This document shows, one piece after another, positions 41,735 through 50,212 of a stretch of DNA of 64,000 nt. The stretch is from positions 454,001-518,000 of the forward strand of contig NZ_CP091110.1 in the NCBI RefSeq assembly GCF_021560175.1. The letters run 5' to 3'. How positions within the stretch are numbered: the first letter of the stretch is position 1; each line of letters begins with the position of its first letter. The translations under genes were made by a program, and so were the position numbers. This DNA comes from Neobacillus drentensis (lineage in GTDB: Bacteria; Bacillota; Bacilli; Bacillales; Cytobacillaceae). The notes under the pieces were generated by a model. That model was not told the origin of the DNA. It saw only the letters and a program-made list of their open reading frames with translations, and made no database searches.

Positions 41735-42364
41735 CTAGCTGCCAATTAAATGCAAGCAAAAGTCTAAATCAGCTTGTAAATGATTTTTCATCAGCATTTC
41801 AGCTTTTTCCCCGTCTCTTGCCTTAATGGCCTCATAGATTTCCTCATGTTCATCGATTAAATGAGGACGGTTGTAAAATACAACCGTTTTCCGAAAAAGA
41901 TAAATCGTAGATTGCATCCGATCAATGATATCAATCATAACCGGATTATTGCTGGCATGAACAATTATTTCATGAAAACGTTCATTAGCACGCATGATTT
42001 CTTCGATAGCACCTTTTCTTCCAATCTCCACACAGTTATACAAAGATTCAAGTTCATCTTCTTGGAGATACGATGCTGCACATTTTGCTGAAAAGCCCTC
42101 CAAGAGTATGCGGACTTGGAACATATTTCTCAAATCTTTTTCGGTCGGCTTCACAACCCTCTTATTCACAATAAGTCCTTCTTGTTCCAATTTCCGAATG
42201 GACTCCCTTATCGGTGTTCTACTTACACCTAATTCAGCGGCAACCTTTTCTTCAACAATTTTGGTCCCCCCGGGAAGATCTCCATTTAAAATTTTATCGC
42301 GAATAATTTCATAGGATTGATGAAAAGCAGGGCGAGAACGATCACTTCCTAACAAAGCTTTCAC
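41735..42364 (-). CDS. GntR-family regulator, FCD (FadR/VanR) type
   Basis: 209 residues. N-terminal winged helix: AAELGVSRTPIRESIRKLEQEGL. C-terminal all-helical FCD domain with putative metal-binding histidines (ERFHEIIVHASNN, EIYEAIKARD). It is divergent from the sugar-acid locus and probably represses it through the four GTATAC palindromes in the shared intergenic region; the ligand would be a sugar acid or a breakdown product. Confidence 0.9.
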   Translation of the reverse strand: MKALLGSDRSRPAFHQSYEIIRDKILNGDLPGGTKIVEEKVAAELGVSRTPIRESIRKLEQEGLIVNKRVVKPTEKDLRNMFQVRILLEGFSAKCAASYLQEDELESLYNCVEIGRKGAIEEIMRANERFHEIIVHASNNPVMIDIIDRMQSTIYLFRKTVVFYNRPHLIDEHEEIYEAIKARDGEKAEMLMKNHLQADLDFCLHLIGS

Positions 42365-42445
42365 CTCAATATAATTTCACTAATTAAAATTATCTTACCA
42401 AATTTAAAGATAAAAAAATACCAACTTCATCTTATATCCACAATC

Positions 42446-42521
42446 TAGTATACACAAAATATTTTTTTGTATACAAAAACTATTAAAAATGTATACAAAA
42501 TAAAAAAGTTAGTATACAATA
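42446..42521. promoter_or_regulatory. Four phased GntR-type operators (GTATAC)
   Basis: GTATAC cores at 42448-42453, 42469-42474, 42491-42496 and 42512-42517, spaced 21, 22 and 21 bp. The best site is TTGTATACAA, the normal operator shape for FCD-type GntR proteins. Spacing of two helical turns would put all dimers on one DNA face. Confidence 0.75.
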
Positions 42522-42539
42522 TCAAATGTAATCACTAAT

Positions 42540-42553
42540 TGAAAGCGATTGCG
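42540..42553 (+). promoter_or_regulatory. Candidate cre site (CcpA)
   Basis: TGAAAGCGATTGCG matches the cre consensus TGWAANCGNTNWCA except at two 3' positions. It lies between the GntR operators and the first structural gene, fitting catabolite repression. Confidence 0.45.
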
Positions 42554-42619
42554 TTAATTTTGAGAAAGCGCAACTAGCTTAATGTATATTAAATCAAAGG
42601 AAATAGAGGAGGAAGTAAA

Positions 42620-43513
42620 ATGGAACGAAAAGTTGGTTTTATTGGACTTGGCATCATGGGAAAACCAATGTCATTAAACTTAATGAAGGCAGGGCACACA
42701 CTGACTGTTTTTGATCTTAATCAAGAGGCGGTAAATAGTTTAGTAGAAGCTGGAGCAGCTGCAGCGGCATCACCTAAAGAAGTGGCAGAAAAAAGTGATG
42801 TCATTATTACCATGCTGCCAGCTTCTCAACACGTGAAACAAGTTGTTTCAGGTGAAAATGGCATTTTAAAAGGAGCAAAAGAAGGCTCCGTCATCATTGA
42901 TATGAGTTCTATTACTCCTGAAGTATCAAGAGAACTTGCAAATGAAGCGGCAAAAAAAGGTGTAGGAATGCTCGATGCACCTGTTAGCGGCGGGGAACCA
43001 AAAGCCATTGACGGTACGTTAGCGATCATGGTTGGCGGTAAGGAAGATGTTTTTGAAAGTGTTCAATCCGTTTTTTATGGCATGGGTAAGGATGTAACCC
43101 TAGTAGGTGATAATGGCTGTGGTGTAACGGCAAAACTTGCTAATCAGATAATTGTAAACCTTAACATTGCCGCTATGTCTGAGGCACTTGTATTAGCAGC
43201 AAAGGCAGGTATTAATGTTGAAAAAATGTATCAGGCCATCAGAAGTGGTCTTGCAGGAAGTGCAGTGCTCGATGCAAAGGTACCAATGATTTTAGACCGA
43301 AACTTTGTTGCAGGCGGAAGCATTGCCATCAATATGAAAGACATTACTAATGTAATGGATACAGCCCATGAAATCGGTGTTCCATTACCGCTATCAAGCC
43401 AATTATTAGAGATTTTCCATGCGTTAAAGGTGGATGGGAAAATCAAAGACGATCATGGCAGCATTGTTAGATACTATGAAAAGCTTGCAAATGTTGAAGT
43501 AAAGAGGGTTTAA
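42620..43513 (+). CDS. 2-hydroxy-3-oxopropionate reductase-type beta-hydroxyacid dehydrogenase
   Basis: 297 residues. N-terminal NAD(P) fold VGFIGLGIMGKPMSLNLMKAGH, the substrate motif DAPVSGGEPKAIDGTLAIM, and the catalytic lysine in GVTAKLANQIIVNLN. The family includes tartronate-semialdehyde reductase (GarR) and L-threonate/D-erythronate dehydrogenases. Next to a DUF1537 kinase, a tetronate or glycerate-type substrate is likely. The exact one cannot be read from the sequence. GAGGAGG before the ATG. First gene of the operon. Confidence 0.9.
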   Translation: MERKVGFIGLGIMGKPMSLNLMKAGHTLTVFDLNQEAVNSLVEAGAAAAASPKEVAEKSDVIITMLPASQHVKQVVSGENGILKGAKEGSVIIDMSSITPEVSRELANEAAKKGVGMLDAPVSGGEPKAIDGTLAIMVGGKEDVFESVQSVFYGMGKDVTLVGDNGCGVTAKLANQIIVNLNIAAMSEALVLAAKAGINVEKMYQAIRSGLAGSAVLDAKVPMILDRNFVAGGSIAINMKDITNVMDTAHEIGVPLPLSSQLLEIFHALKVDGKIKDDHGSIVRYYEKLANVEVKRV

Positions 43514-43516
43514 AAC

Positions 43517-44953
43517 ATGAATGAGACAAAGAGCGTATCCATAGAAATTCTTGAAACTCTTCCTGAAGTAAACCATGTCCATGTTGATCAATTGCTTAAG
43601 GAAGCATTAACGTCCTTAAATAAAAAAATAATTGTTTTGGATGATGATCCGACTGGTGTTCAAACGGTTCATGACATCTCAGTTTTTACAGATTGGTCTC
43701 TAGAAAGTATCGAACAGGGATTTAAGGAAGAACAGTCGATGTTTTTTATCTTGACCAATTCACGAGGGTTTACAGCAGAAGAAACTGAGAAGGCCCATCG
43801 GGAAATAGCGGAAAATATTCTAACGGCAGCATCGAAATTAAACCGGGAATTCATGATTATCAGCCGTGGAGATTCAACTTTAAGAGGCCACTATCCTTTA
43901 GAAACAAACGTTTTAAAGGAAACGATTGAGACTGCTTCTGATTTGAAAATGGATGGCGAAGTCATCCTGCCTTTCTTCAAAGAGGGAGGGCGCCTTACGA
44001 TCAATAATATTCACTATGTTCAGTACGGTGAAGAGCTTGTACCGGCCGGCGAAACAGAATTTGCCAAGGATCGCACCTTTGGGTACACAAAGTCTGATTT
44101 AGGTGAATGGATTGAAGAGAAGTCTAATGGAGAATTTACTGCTGAAAATACATTATATATTTCACTTGAACAGCTTCGTTCATTGCAGATTGAAGAAATA
44201 ACCGAACAGCTTCTTCAAGTGAACAATTTTAATAAAGTAGTAGTCAATGCTGCTGATGAGGCGGATGTAAAAATCTTTACCATTGCTTTAGTACAGGCTA
44301 TCAACAGCGGCAAGAACTTCTTATTTAGGAGTGCAGCCGCTCTTCCAAAAGTTATCGGAGGAGTGAGCAGCAAACCGCTGCTTACTAGAGCAGAATTAGT
44401 GGGAGAAGAAACTGGGAATGGCGGATTAATTATTATTGGTTCCCATGTGAAAAAAACGACCGAACAGCTGGAAGAGCTTAAAAAGTTAAGTGCCATTGAA
44501 TTTATTGAGTTTAATAGCCATTTAGTTTTACAGCCCGAAGCATTTCAAAAAGAATGTGACCGGGTTATTGAAACAACTGAGGATCTTATTCGTTCCGGTA
44601 AAACCGTTGCTGTTTATACCAGCAGAGAGCGTCTTGACCTTGGGGAAGACAAAAAGGAAGAAGAATTAAAACTCTCCGTTTCGATTTCAGATGCGGTGAC
44701 AAGTATCGTTACGAGATTACAAGTTAGACCGGACTTTCTGATTGCAAAAGGCGGGATTACCTCCAGTGATGTTGGGACAAAAGGCTTGAAAGTGAAGAGA
44801 GCAACAGTCGCTGGGCAAATTCGCCCTGGTATCCCGGTGTGGAGAACAGGGGCTGAAAGCAAGTATCCTGGTATGGCTTATGTCATTTTCCCAGGGAACG
44901 TAGGATCCAAAACCGATTTAAAAGAGGTTGCTGAAATATTAAGCGGCAGATAA
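43517..44953 (+). CDS. Four-carbon acid sugar kinase (DUF1537)
   Basis: 478 residues. N-terminal domain with VLDDDPTGVQTVHD and SRGDSTLRGHYPLE; C-terminal nucleotide-binding domain with FLIAKGGITSSDVG and YVIFPGNVGSK. These are the DUF1537 (OtnK/DtnK) signatures: kinases acting on 3-oxo-tetronate or threonate. It starts 3 bp after the dehydrogenase stop, so the two are translated together. The aldolase and isomerase that usually accompany OtnK are absent from this locus. Confidence 0.9.
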   Translation: MNETKSVSIEILETLPEVNHVHVDQLLKEALTSLNKKIIVLDDDPTGVQTVHDISVFTDWSLESIEQGFKEEQSMFFILTNSRGFTAEETEKAHREIAENILTAASKLNREFMIISRGDSTLRGHYPLETNVLKETIETASDLKMDGEVILPFFKEGGRLTINNIHYVQYGEELVPAGETEFAKDRTFGYTKSDLGEWIEEKSNGEFTAENTLYISLEQLRSLQIEEITEQLLQVNNFNKVVVNAADEADVKIFTIALVQAINSGKNFLFRSAAALPKVIGGVSSKPLLTRAELVGEETGNGGLIIIGSHVKKTTEQLEELKKLSAIEFIEFNSHLVLQPEAFQKECDRVIETTEDLIRSGKTVAVYTSRERLDLGEDKKEEELKLSVSISDAVTSIVTRLQVRPDFLIAKGGITSSDVGTKGLKVKRATVAGQIRPGIPVWRTGAESKYPGMAYVIFPGNVGSKTDLKEVAEILSGR

Positions 44954-44967
44954 ATTTTATTTTAAAA

Positions 44968-44996
44968 GGATGCCAATAAACATAGGATTGGCATCC
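44968..44996 (+). other. Intra-operon hairpin before the permease gene
   Basis: GGATGCCAAT / ATTGGCATCC perfect 10-bp stem, 9-base loop, no T run. It could be a processing or stability element that lowers or separates permease expression. Confidence 0.6.
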
Positions 44997-45014
44997 CCTT
45001 AAACAAAGGAGAAG

Positions 45015-46343
45015 ATGGAGAAAATGCCAATAGTATATATCTGCATAGGGGTAGCATTATTACTATTATTGATGGTGGTCTTTAAGTTAAACGCATTCAT
45101 CTCGTTGATTGTAGTCGGATTGCTCGTAGGTATAATGGAAGGAATGTCACCAGTAGAAGCGATGACATCTATTACAACCGGTTTGGGCGGCACATTGGGA
45201 AATCTAGCTTTAGTGATTGTTTTTGGGGGTATGATTGGGAAACTGATGGCTGATTCCGGAGGTGCCCAGCGAATCTCTGTTACCTTAATCCGAGCATTTG
45301 GCAAAAAGCGAGTGCAGTTAGCAGCTGTTCTTACTGCATTTGTTGTTGGAATCGCTTTATTTTTTGAAACGGGCGTTGTTGTTTTAATCCCGTTAGTATT
45401 CACAATTGCCGCAGAAGCGGGTGTTCCCATCCTATACATTGGAATGCCGGTTATCGCAGCATTAATTACTATGCACGGCTTTGTGCCGCCGCATCCAGGG
45501 CCAACAGCGGTTGCGGGCATCTATCAAGCAAACCTTGGAAAGACATTATTATATGGGATTATCGTCGCTATTCCTGCTGTAATTATTAGCGGGCCATTAT
45601 ATACGAAGTTATTTAAAAAGGAAGATTTAGAAGTAGAGATTCCAAAAGGTCTCTTTACACCAAAACACTTCAAAGAAGAGGAAATGCCTGGATTTGGTAT
45701 TAGTATGTTTACTGCTCTTATTCCAGTTATTCTTATTGCCTTCCAGGCTATTGTAGAAATTGTAGCACCAAAATCAGGTCTTTTACCTGCTGCTCAATTT
45801 TTAGGTAATCCTGGTATTGCGTTGTTAATTTCTGTAATCGTTGCCATCTTCACATTTGGTCTTAACCGCGGCAGAAAAATGCCGGAACTGATGAATTCAC
45901 TTACAGCATCGATTAGCAGTATTGCAGTAATTTTATTGATTATCGGCGGCGGCGGTGCATTCAAACAAGTATTGATTGATAGCCATGTCGATAAATATGT
46001 TGCCCATCTAATGGAAGGATCCTCGATTTCGCCATTGATCCTAGCATGGTTAATTGCCGCAATATTACGTGTCGTTCTAGGCTCAGCTACTGTTGCAGGT
46101 ATGACTGCAGCTGGTATTGCAGCACCACTCGTTGCAGCAACACATGTAAGTCCAGAGCTTATGGTTTTAGCTACAGGTGCTGGAAGTATGACGTTCTCCC
46201 ATGTAAATGATGCAGGCTTCTGGATTTACAAAGAATTCTTTAACCTTTCCATTGGTAAAACAATTAAGACCTGGTCTGTTATGGTTACGATTGCTTCATT
46301 GGTCGGACTCGCAGGAGTGTTAATCATAAATCTTTTTCTCTAA
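45015..46343 (+). CDS. GntP-family sugar-acid permease
   Basis: 442 residues, about 12 hydrophobic helices. GntP/gluconate-proton symporter pattern: FKLNAFISLIVVGLLVGI, FETGVVVLIPLVF, HGFVPPHPGPTAVAGI, LGSATVAGMTAAGI and FSHVNDAGFWIYKEFF. AAAGGAG lies just before ATG 45015; ATG 45024 is an alternative. Last gene of the GntR-controlled operon; it imports the substrate of the two enzymes before it. The exact sugar acid is unknown. Confidence 0.9.
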   Translation: MEKMPIVYICIGVALLLLLMVVFKLNAFISLIVVGLLVGIMEGMSPVEAMTSITTGLGGTLGNLALVIVFGGMIGKLMADSGGAQRISVTLIRAFGKKRVQLAAVLTAFVVGIALFFETGVVVLIPLVFTIAAEAGVPILYIGMPVIAALITMHGFVPPHPGPTAVAGIYQANLGKTLLYGIIVAIPAVIISGPLYTKLFKKEDLEVEIPKGLFTPKHFKEEEMPGFGISMFTALIPVILIAFQAIVEIVAPKSGLLPAAQFLGNPGIALLISVIVAIFTFGLNRGRKMPELMNSLTASISSIAVILLIIGGGGAFKQVLIDSHVDKYVAHLMEGSSISPLILAWLIAAILRVVLGSATVAGMTAAGIAAPLVAATHVSPELMVLATGAGSMTFSHVNDAGFWIYKEFFNLSIGKTIKTWSVMVTIASLVGLAGVLIINLFL

Positions 46344-46382
46344 AGATTTTTTACGGTATTCAGTGGAAAAATAGGATCAGAA

Positions 46383-46437
46383 AAAAGAGTAATCTATTAC
46401 CTTCTTTTCAGGAGGAAGGAATAGTTACTCTTTTTTA
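46383..46437. terminator. Bidirectional terminator between the permease gene and fabF
   Basis: AAAAAGAGTAA / TTACTCTTTTT outer arms and CCTTC / GAAGG inner arms, serving two convergent genes. Confidence 0.88.
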
Positions 46438-46468
46438 CATATGTGAATGGTAGCTTCATACCACGTGC

Positions 46469-47704
46469 TTATTCAAATTTTTTCAATACAATCGCTGAAT
46501 TATGACCGCCAAAACCAAATGAATTCGATATACCGATAGACAATGGGATTCTCCTAGCACCCTCTGCAACATAATCTAAATCACAATCAGGATCTCGATT
46601 TTCTAGATTGATCGTTGGAGGCACGATCCCTTGCTGGAGGCTTTTCACAAGAGCAATTGCCTCCGCACCACCAGCAGCACCAAGCATGTGGCCAAGCATC
46701 GATTTATTGGCGGTAACGGGTATTTTATAGGCATAATCTCCAAACAGCCTCTTTATCGCCATCGTCTCCGAAAGATCACCCAGCTGTGTACTCGTTGCGT
46801 GGGCACTGATCACATCGACCTCATCAATCGATAGATTGGCCTTTAGTAAGGCATTTCGCATCGCTAGATAGGCACCTTTTCCTTCAGGGTGTGTGGCCAC
46901 CATATGATGAGCATCAGAACTGGCACCATACCCGATTACTTCACAAAAGATCGGTGCGTTTCTTTGAACGGCATGTTCAAATGATTCTAACACTAAAATT
47001 CCGGCACCTTCACTCATGACAAAACCATCTCGATTCGCATCAAACGGTCTGCTTGCCAGTGCGGGATCCTCATTTCTGGTGGATAATGCTTTTGCATTAC
47101 CGAAACTTGCCAGGGATAAATTGGTGATGGCTGCTTCCGTTCCACCCGCAAAAATAACATCTGCATCACCATAGCGAATGGTATTAAAGGCTTCACCAAT
47201 CGCTGTATTACCAATAGAACATGCGGTTACTGGTGATAAGGATGGACCATGTGCACCAAATTTAATACTGATTTGAGCTGCCGCGGCGTTGGTAATCATC
47301 ATCGGGACTAAATTAGGACTTACTCTTCCAGGACCTCGTTCGTTTAGCAGATTCACATTATCAACAAAGGTTTGGATACCTCCAATTCCGGAACCAACAT
47401 AAACGCCAAGACGTTCACGATCAATTTTTTCGAGTTGTAATTCAGAAGTTTCTAGTGCTTGCTCGGCTGCGGCTAAAGCAAACTGGGCAAAGCGATCCAA
47501 TCGTTTGGCTTCCTTTATCCCCCACCGTCCCTCTGCATCTAGGTTACGAACAACACCAGCTATCTTTGTTTTAGAATTAGATACATCAAAGCTATCAATG
47601 GTAGAAATTCCTGATGTTCCTTCCACTAAATTACCCCAAAATGTATCAAGATCATTGCCAAGCGGTGAGATAATTCCCATTCCTGTTATAACTACTCTTT
47701 TCAT
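46469..47704 (-). CDS. fabF: Beta-ketoacyl-ACP synthase II paralog
   Basis: 411 residues from ATG 47704 (MKRVVITGMG), 7 bp after AGGAGG; an upstream ATG at 47725 lies before that site. Thiolase-fold condensing enzyme with the Cys-His-His triad: TACSIGNTA (Cys), SAHATSTQLGD (His) and KSMLGHMLGAAGG (His). It differs clearly from B. subtilis FabF and stands alone, without fab or acp neighbours, so it may be a second, specialised synthase. It diverges from a MmyB-type regulator that may control it. Confidence 0.88.
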   Translation of the reverse strand: MKRVVITGMGIISPLGNDLDTFWGNLVEGTSGISTIDSFDVSNSKTKIAGVVRNLDAEGRWGIKEAKRLDRFAQFALAAAEQALETSELQLEKIDRERLGVYVGSGIGGIQTFVDNVNLLNERGPGRVSPNLVPMMITNAAAAQISIKFGAHGPSLSPVTACSIGNTAIGEAFNTIRYGDADVIFAGGTEAAITNLSLASFGNAKALSTRNEDPALASRPFDANRDGFVMSEGAGILVLESFEHAVQRNAPIFCEVIGYGASSDAHHMVATHPEGKGAYLAMRNALLKANLSIDEVDVISAHATSTQLGDLSETMAIKRLFGDYAYKIPVTANKSMLGHMLGAAGGAEAIALVKSLQQGIVPPTINLENRDPDCDLDYVAEGARRIPLSIGISNSFGFGGHNSAIVLKKFE

Positions 47705-47755
47705 CGTGATTCCTCCTGCCTTCATTTCTATTCATTTTAACTCATTTATATCCTA

Positions 47756-47797
47756 TTACAAGTTGTTGTTTATCATAGTATAATGAATACCATGATA
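47756..47797. promoter_or_regulatory. Regulator promoter with overlapping inverted repeat
   Basis: A perfect -10 TATAAT (47779-47784) with TTACAA (47756-47761) 17 bp upstream drives the regulator gene. An inverted repeat, TATCATAGTAT (47771-47781) and ATACCATGATA (47787-47797), matching at 10 of 11 positions, covers this -10. It lies upstream of a TTGTAA-16-TAAAAT promoter for fabF on the other strand. Autorepression and control of fabF are inferred. Confidence 0.6.
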
Positions 47798-47809
47798 GGA
47801 GGAGATGTT

Positions 47810-48661
47810 ATGAATCCTGAAACTAGACTGCAAGCATTATCAGAGTTTCTAAAAGCCAAGCGTTCCAAATTGAATCCTCAAATGGTCGGACTTCCAGCTG
47901 GTACACGAAGGAGGACACCGGGTCTCAGAAGAGAGGAAGTTGCTCAATTAGCAGGTGTAAGTACCACTTGGTATACATGGTTAGAGCAGGGAAGGGAAAT
48001 TAAAGTATCAACTTCCGTTTTAGATGCTATTTCAGATGCATTGCAATTAAATAAAGATGAAAAAAAGTACTTATATGCATTGGCCTTGGAAGAGGGAGTA
48101 GATCCTGTCTCCTCCAATATAGAAGAAACAAAAATTAGTCCATCCTTGAAAAAAATACTTCAGGAACTCCAGTACTGCCCAACGATAATTACTGATCGGC
48201 GCTTGTTTATTGTTGGCTGGAATCTGGCCGCTGCAAATGTTTTTTTAGATTTTGACCAGATTCCAATTGAGGAAAGGAATCTTATTCAATTATTGTTTTC
48301 AAGAAAGGAATTTCGGAGTCTAGCAGTTAATTGGGAGCATTTTGTGAAAGGGTTTCTTGCTATTTTTCGCACCTATTACGGGCAATATGTAGCCGATAAG
48401 TGGTATAAACAATTTATTGAGGACTTGGAACAGGCTTATCCCGACTTTCGCCTTTTATGGCATGAAGGTGAAGTGAGTTCAGCTCCGGAAATGCAAATTG
48501 AATTTCGTCATGCTAAGGCGGGAAAAATGATTTTTAATTTAACTTCTTTACAAGTACAGGGAAATAATGACTTAAGATGCAGTGTCTATACACCAGCTGA
48601 AGATACCGGAACAGAATCTAAGTTAAAGCGATTAATTAAACATCAAAATAATCATCAATAG
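47810..48661 (+). CDS. XRE-family regulator with MmyB-like ligand domain
   Basis: 283 residues from ATG 47810, 8 bp after AGGAGGAG. N-terminal helix-turn-helix: RRRTPGLRREEVAQLAGVSTTWYTWLEQGR, which I cite in parts as TPGLRREEVAQLAGVS and WYTWLEQGR. The C-terminal half is the MmyB-type PAS-like domain (CPTIITDRRLFIVGWNLAAANVF cited as IITDRRLFIVGWN). A structure in this family holds a fatty acid, so a lipid ligand fits the neighbouring divergent fabF. The target is inferred from the shared operator. Confidence 0.85.
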   Translation: MNPETRLQALSEFLKAKRSKLNPQMVGLPAGTRRRTPGLRREEVAQLAGVSTTWYTWLEQGREIKVSTSVLDAISDALQLNKDEKKYLYALALEEGVDPVSSNIEETKISPSLKKILQELQYCPTIITDRRLFIVGWNLAAANVFLDFDQIPIEERNLIQLLFSRKEFRSLAVNWEHFVKGFLAIFRTYYGQYVADKWYKQFIEDLEQAYPDFRLLWHEGEVSSAPEMQIEFRHAKAGKMIFNLTSLQVQGNNDLRCSVYTPAEDTGTESKLKRLIKHQNNHQ

Positions 48662-48709
48662 ACAACCACTCACCCGCGGTCATGTAGAGCTATCGGGAAG
48701 ACAGGAATA

Positions 48710-48752
48710 AAAGAAGGCAGCTAACCGATTTTTCGGAGCTGCCTTCTTTCTT
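48710..48752. terminator. Bidirectional terminator between the regulator and dltD
   Basis: AAAGAAGGCAGCT / AGCTGCCTTCTTT perfect 13-bp stem enclosing a CCGA...TCGG inner stem. Confidence 0.94.
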
Positions 48753-48774
48753 TATGAAAATAGCTGGTGTTGTT

Positions 48775-49974
48775 TTAAAAATTCATCATCGCAAGATTTT
48801 GATCGCTGCCCTCATAAAATTCCTTAATGGCCCGGTCTGTGTAAACCCAGCCCTTCCAGCCAATATGAATAGTATCCTTCATGAAATAAGGATCATATTC
48901 ATGATCAGAAAAATCGGCAACTTGAAAACCATCTGCTTCAATTTGCTGTTTAATTCTAGAATAATAGGCTGCACGGCCTTCTTTAGGGAACCCAGTATAA
49001 TCATAATAATGACCATTGACCGGAACAGAGATAAACAATGGCTTTGCACCCGATTGCTTTAAAACATCGAGGACAAGCTGAAAGTCTCCGTATTCTTTTG
49101 ATTCACCGTATGAGCGCTTCAAATCTTTGTTTTTTAAAGACGGCAGGAAACCTTTAATTTTATTATATTGCGAGTTACTGATATAAAAATGATTGTTCGT
49201 TGCCCGCTTCGCACCATAATGTTCCGCTTCTTGCGCCAATTGGTCCCATGATTTATTTCTGACCTTAGGGGTTAGGTCTCGATGACGGGAGAACCAGCCT
49301 GCCAATGAGTAATATAAGTCCTTTTTGGCTAGTAAATGCCGGTAGACAACCGCGGCGGGGCGAAGTGCGCTTGCTTCCCGTTTTATCCACGGATCATTTG
49401 TAATCTCAGCCTTATATAGAGTTGAGAGAATGGGGTCATTTTTCACAGATGAATAGGTTAAGAGACGCTTAATCGCCCTTTTCTTCACCTCTGGATCAAC
49501 CTGTTTATTAAACGCAAAATCATACCCCTGCAACGAAGAATAATTAGGAACAAAATGTGATTCATCGGCACCTTGTGGATTAAACCATTGCGGTGACAAC
49601 ACAAATACGATTTTCTTATCCTTTAACTGATCCATATGCTCGGAAAAATTTAAAAAATGAATCAGTGATTCGGTTCCGCCTCGGCCAACAAGAAATGGCG
49701 TGAAGCCTTCATGGACTTCTTGAAAGTAATTAGACGGATGAAACCGATCCAGCCTTGCCAGTTCTGAAGATCCATAGATGGGCAGATAACGGTCGTCCTC
49801 GAGCATTTTTTGCTGGATATACTTTCCTTGAAACATGACGGGATTTAATTCCGTTGCCGCCTGGCTAATTCGGTTTTTCGGAATCAGGCTTTCAATCCAG
49901 CGATCTGGAATGATTACCAGGATAAACAAAACCAAGAAAGCTAAAAAAAGCGGGATGAAAACGGGCTTCTTCAT
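48775..49974 (-). CDS. dltD: D-alanyl-lipoteichoic acid biosynthesis protein DltD
   Basis: 399 residues: one N-terminal transmembrane helix (about 7-25) and an extracellular SGNH-like domain with the nucleophile in YGSSELARLD and a C-terminal D-x-x-H type site near MKDTIHIGWKGW. Passes D-alanine to lipoteichoic acid outside the membrane. Last gene of dltXABCD, overlapping dltC by 4 bp. The modification lowers the negative wall charge and protects against cationic peptides. Confidence 0.95.
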   Translation of the reverse strand: MKKPVFIPLFLAFLVLFILVIIPDRWIESLIPKNRISQAATELNPVMFQGKYIQQKMLEDDRYLPIYGSSELARLDRFHPSNYFQEVHEGFTPFLVGRGGTESLIHFLNFSEHMDQLKDKKIVFVLSPQWFNPQGADESHFVPNYSSLQGYDFAFNKQVDPEVKKRAIKRLLTYSSVKNDPILSTLYKAEITNDPWIKREASALRPAAVVYRHLLAKKDLYYSLAGWFSRHRDLTPKVRNKSWDQLAQEAEHYGAKRATNNHFYISNSQYNKIKGFLPSLKNKDLKRSYGESKEYGDFQLVLDVLKQSGAKPLFISVPVNGHYYDYTGFPKEGRAAYYSRIKQQIEADGFQVADFSDHEYDPYFMKDTIHIGWKGWVYTDRAIKEFYEGSDQNLAMMNF

Positions 49975-50207
49975 CTCAAATCAGCCAACTGAATGGCGAT
50001 GTTATTGGGAGTATTCCAAGTATCCCGGTCAAATTCAGTAATCGGGACAAGGATGCCAAAGCGCTCTTCAACTTGAACTAATAGCTCCACTGTTCCGAAT
50101 GAGTCTAATAGTGCCTCATCAAATAAATGAATATCTGGATTATCTTTTATAACCTCATCTTGACAAATTTCTGCTAGTAACTCAATCACTTGATCTTTAA
50201 ATTCCAT
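49971..50207 (-). CDS. dltC: D-alanine carrier protein DltC
   Basis: 78 residues from the ATG of MEFKDQVIELL, 10 bp after AAGGAG; a longer frame upstream is not supported. Acyl-carrier fold with the phosphopantetheine serine in LLDSFGTVEL. It carries D-Ala from DltA to DltB. It starts 5 bp after the end of dltB. Confidence 0.95.
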   Translation of the reverse strand: MEFKDQVIELLAEICQDEVIKDNPDIHLFDEALLDSFGTVELLVQVEERFGILVPITEFDRDTWNTPNNIAIQLADLR

Positions 50208-50212
50208 CGAAA

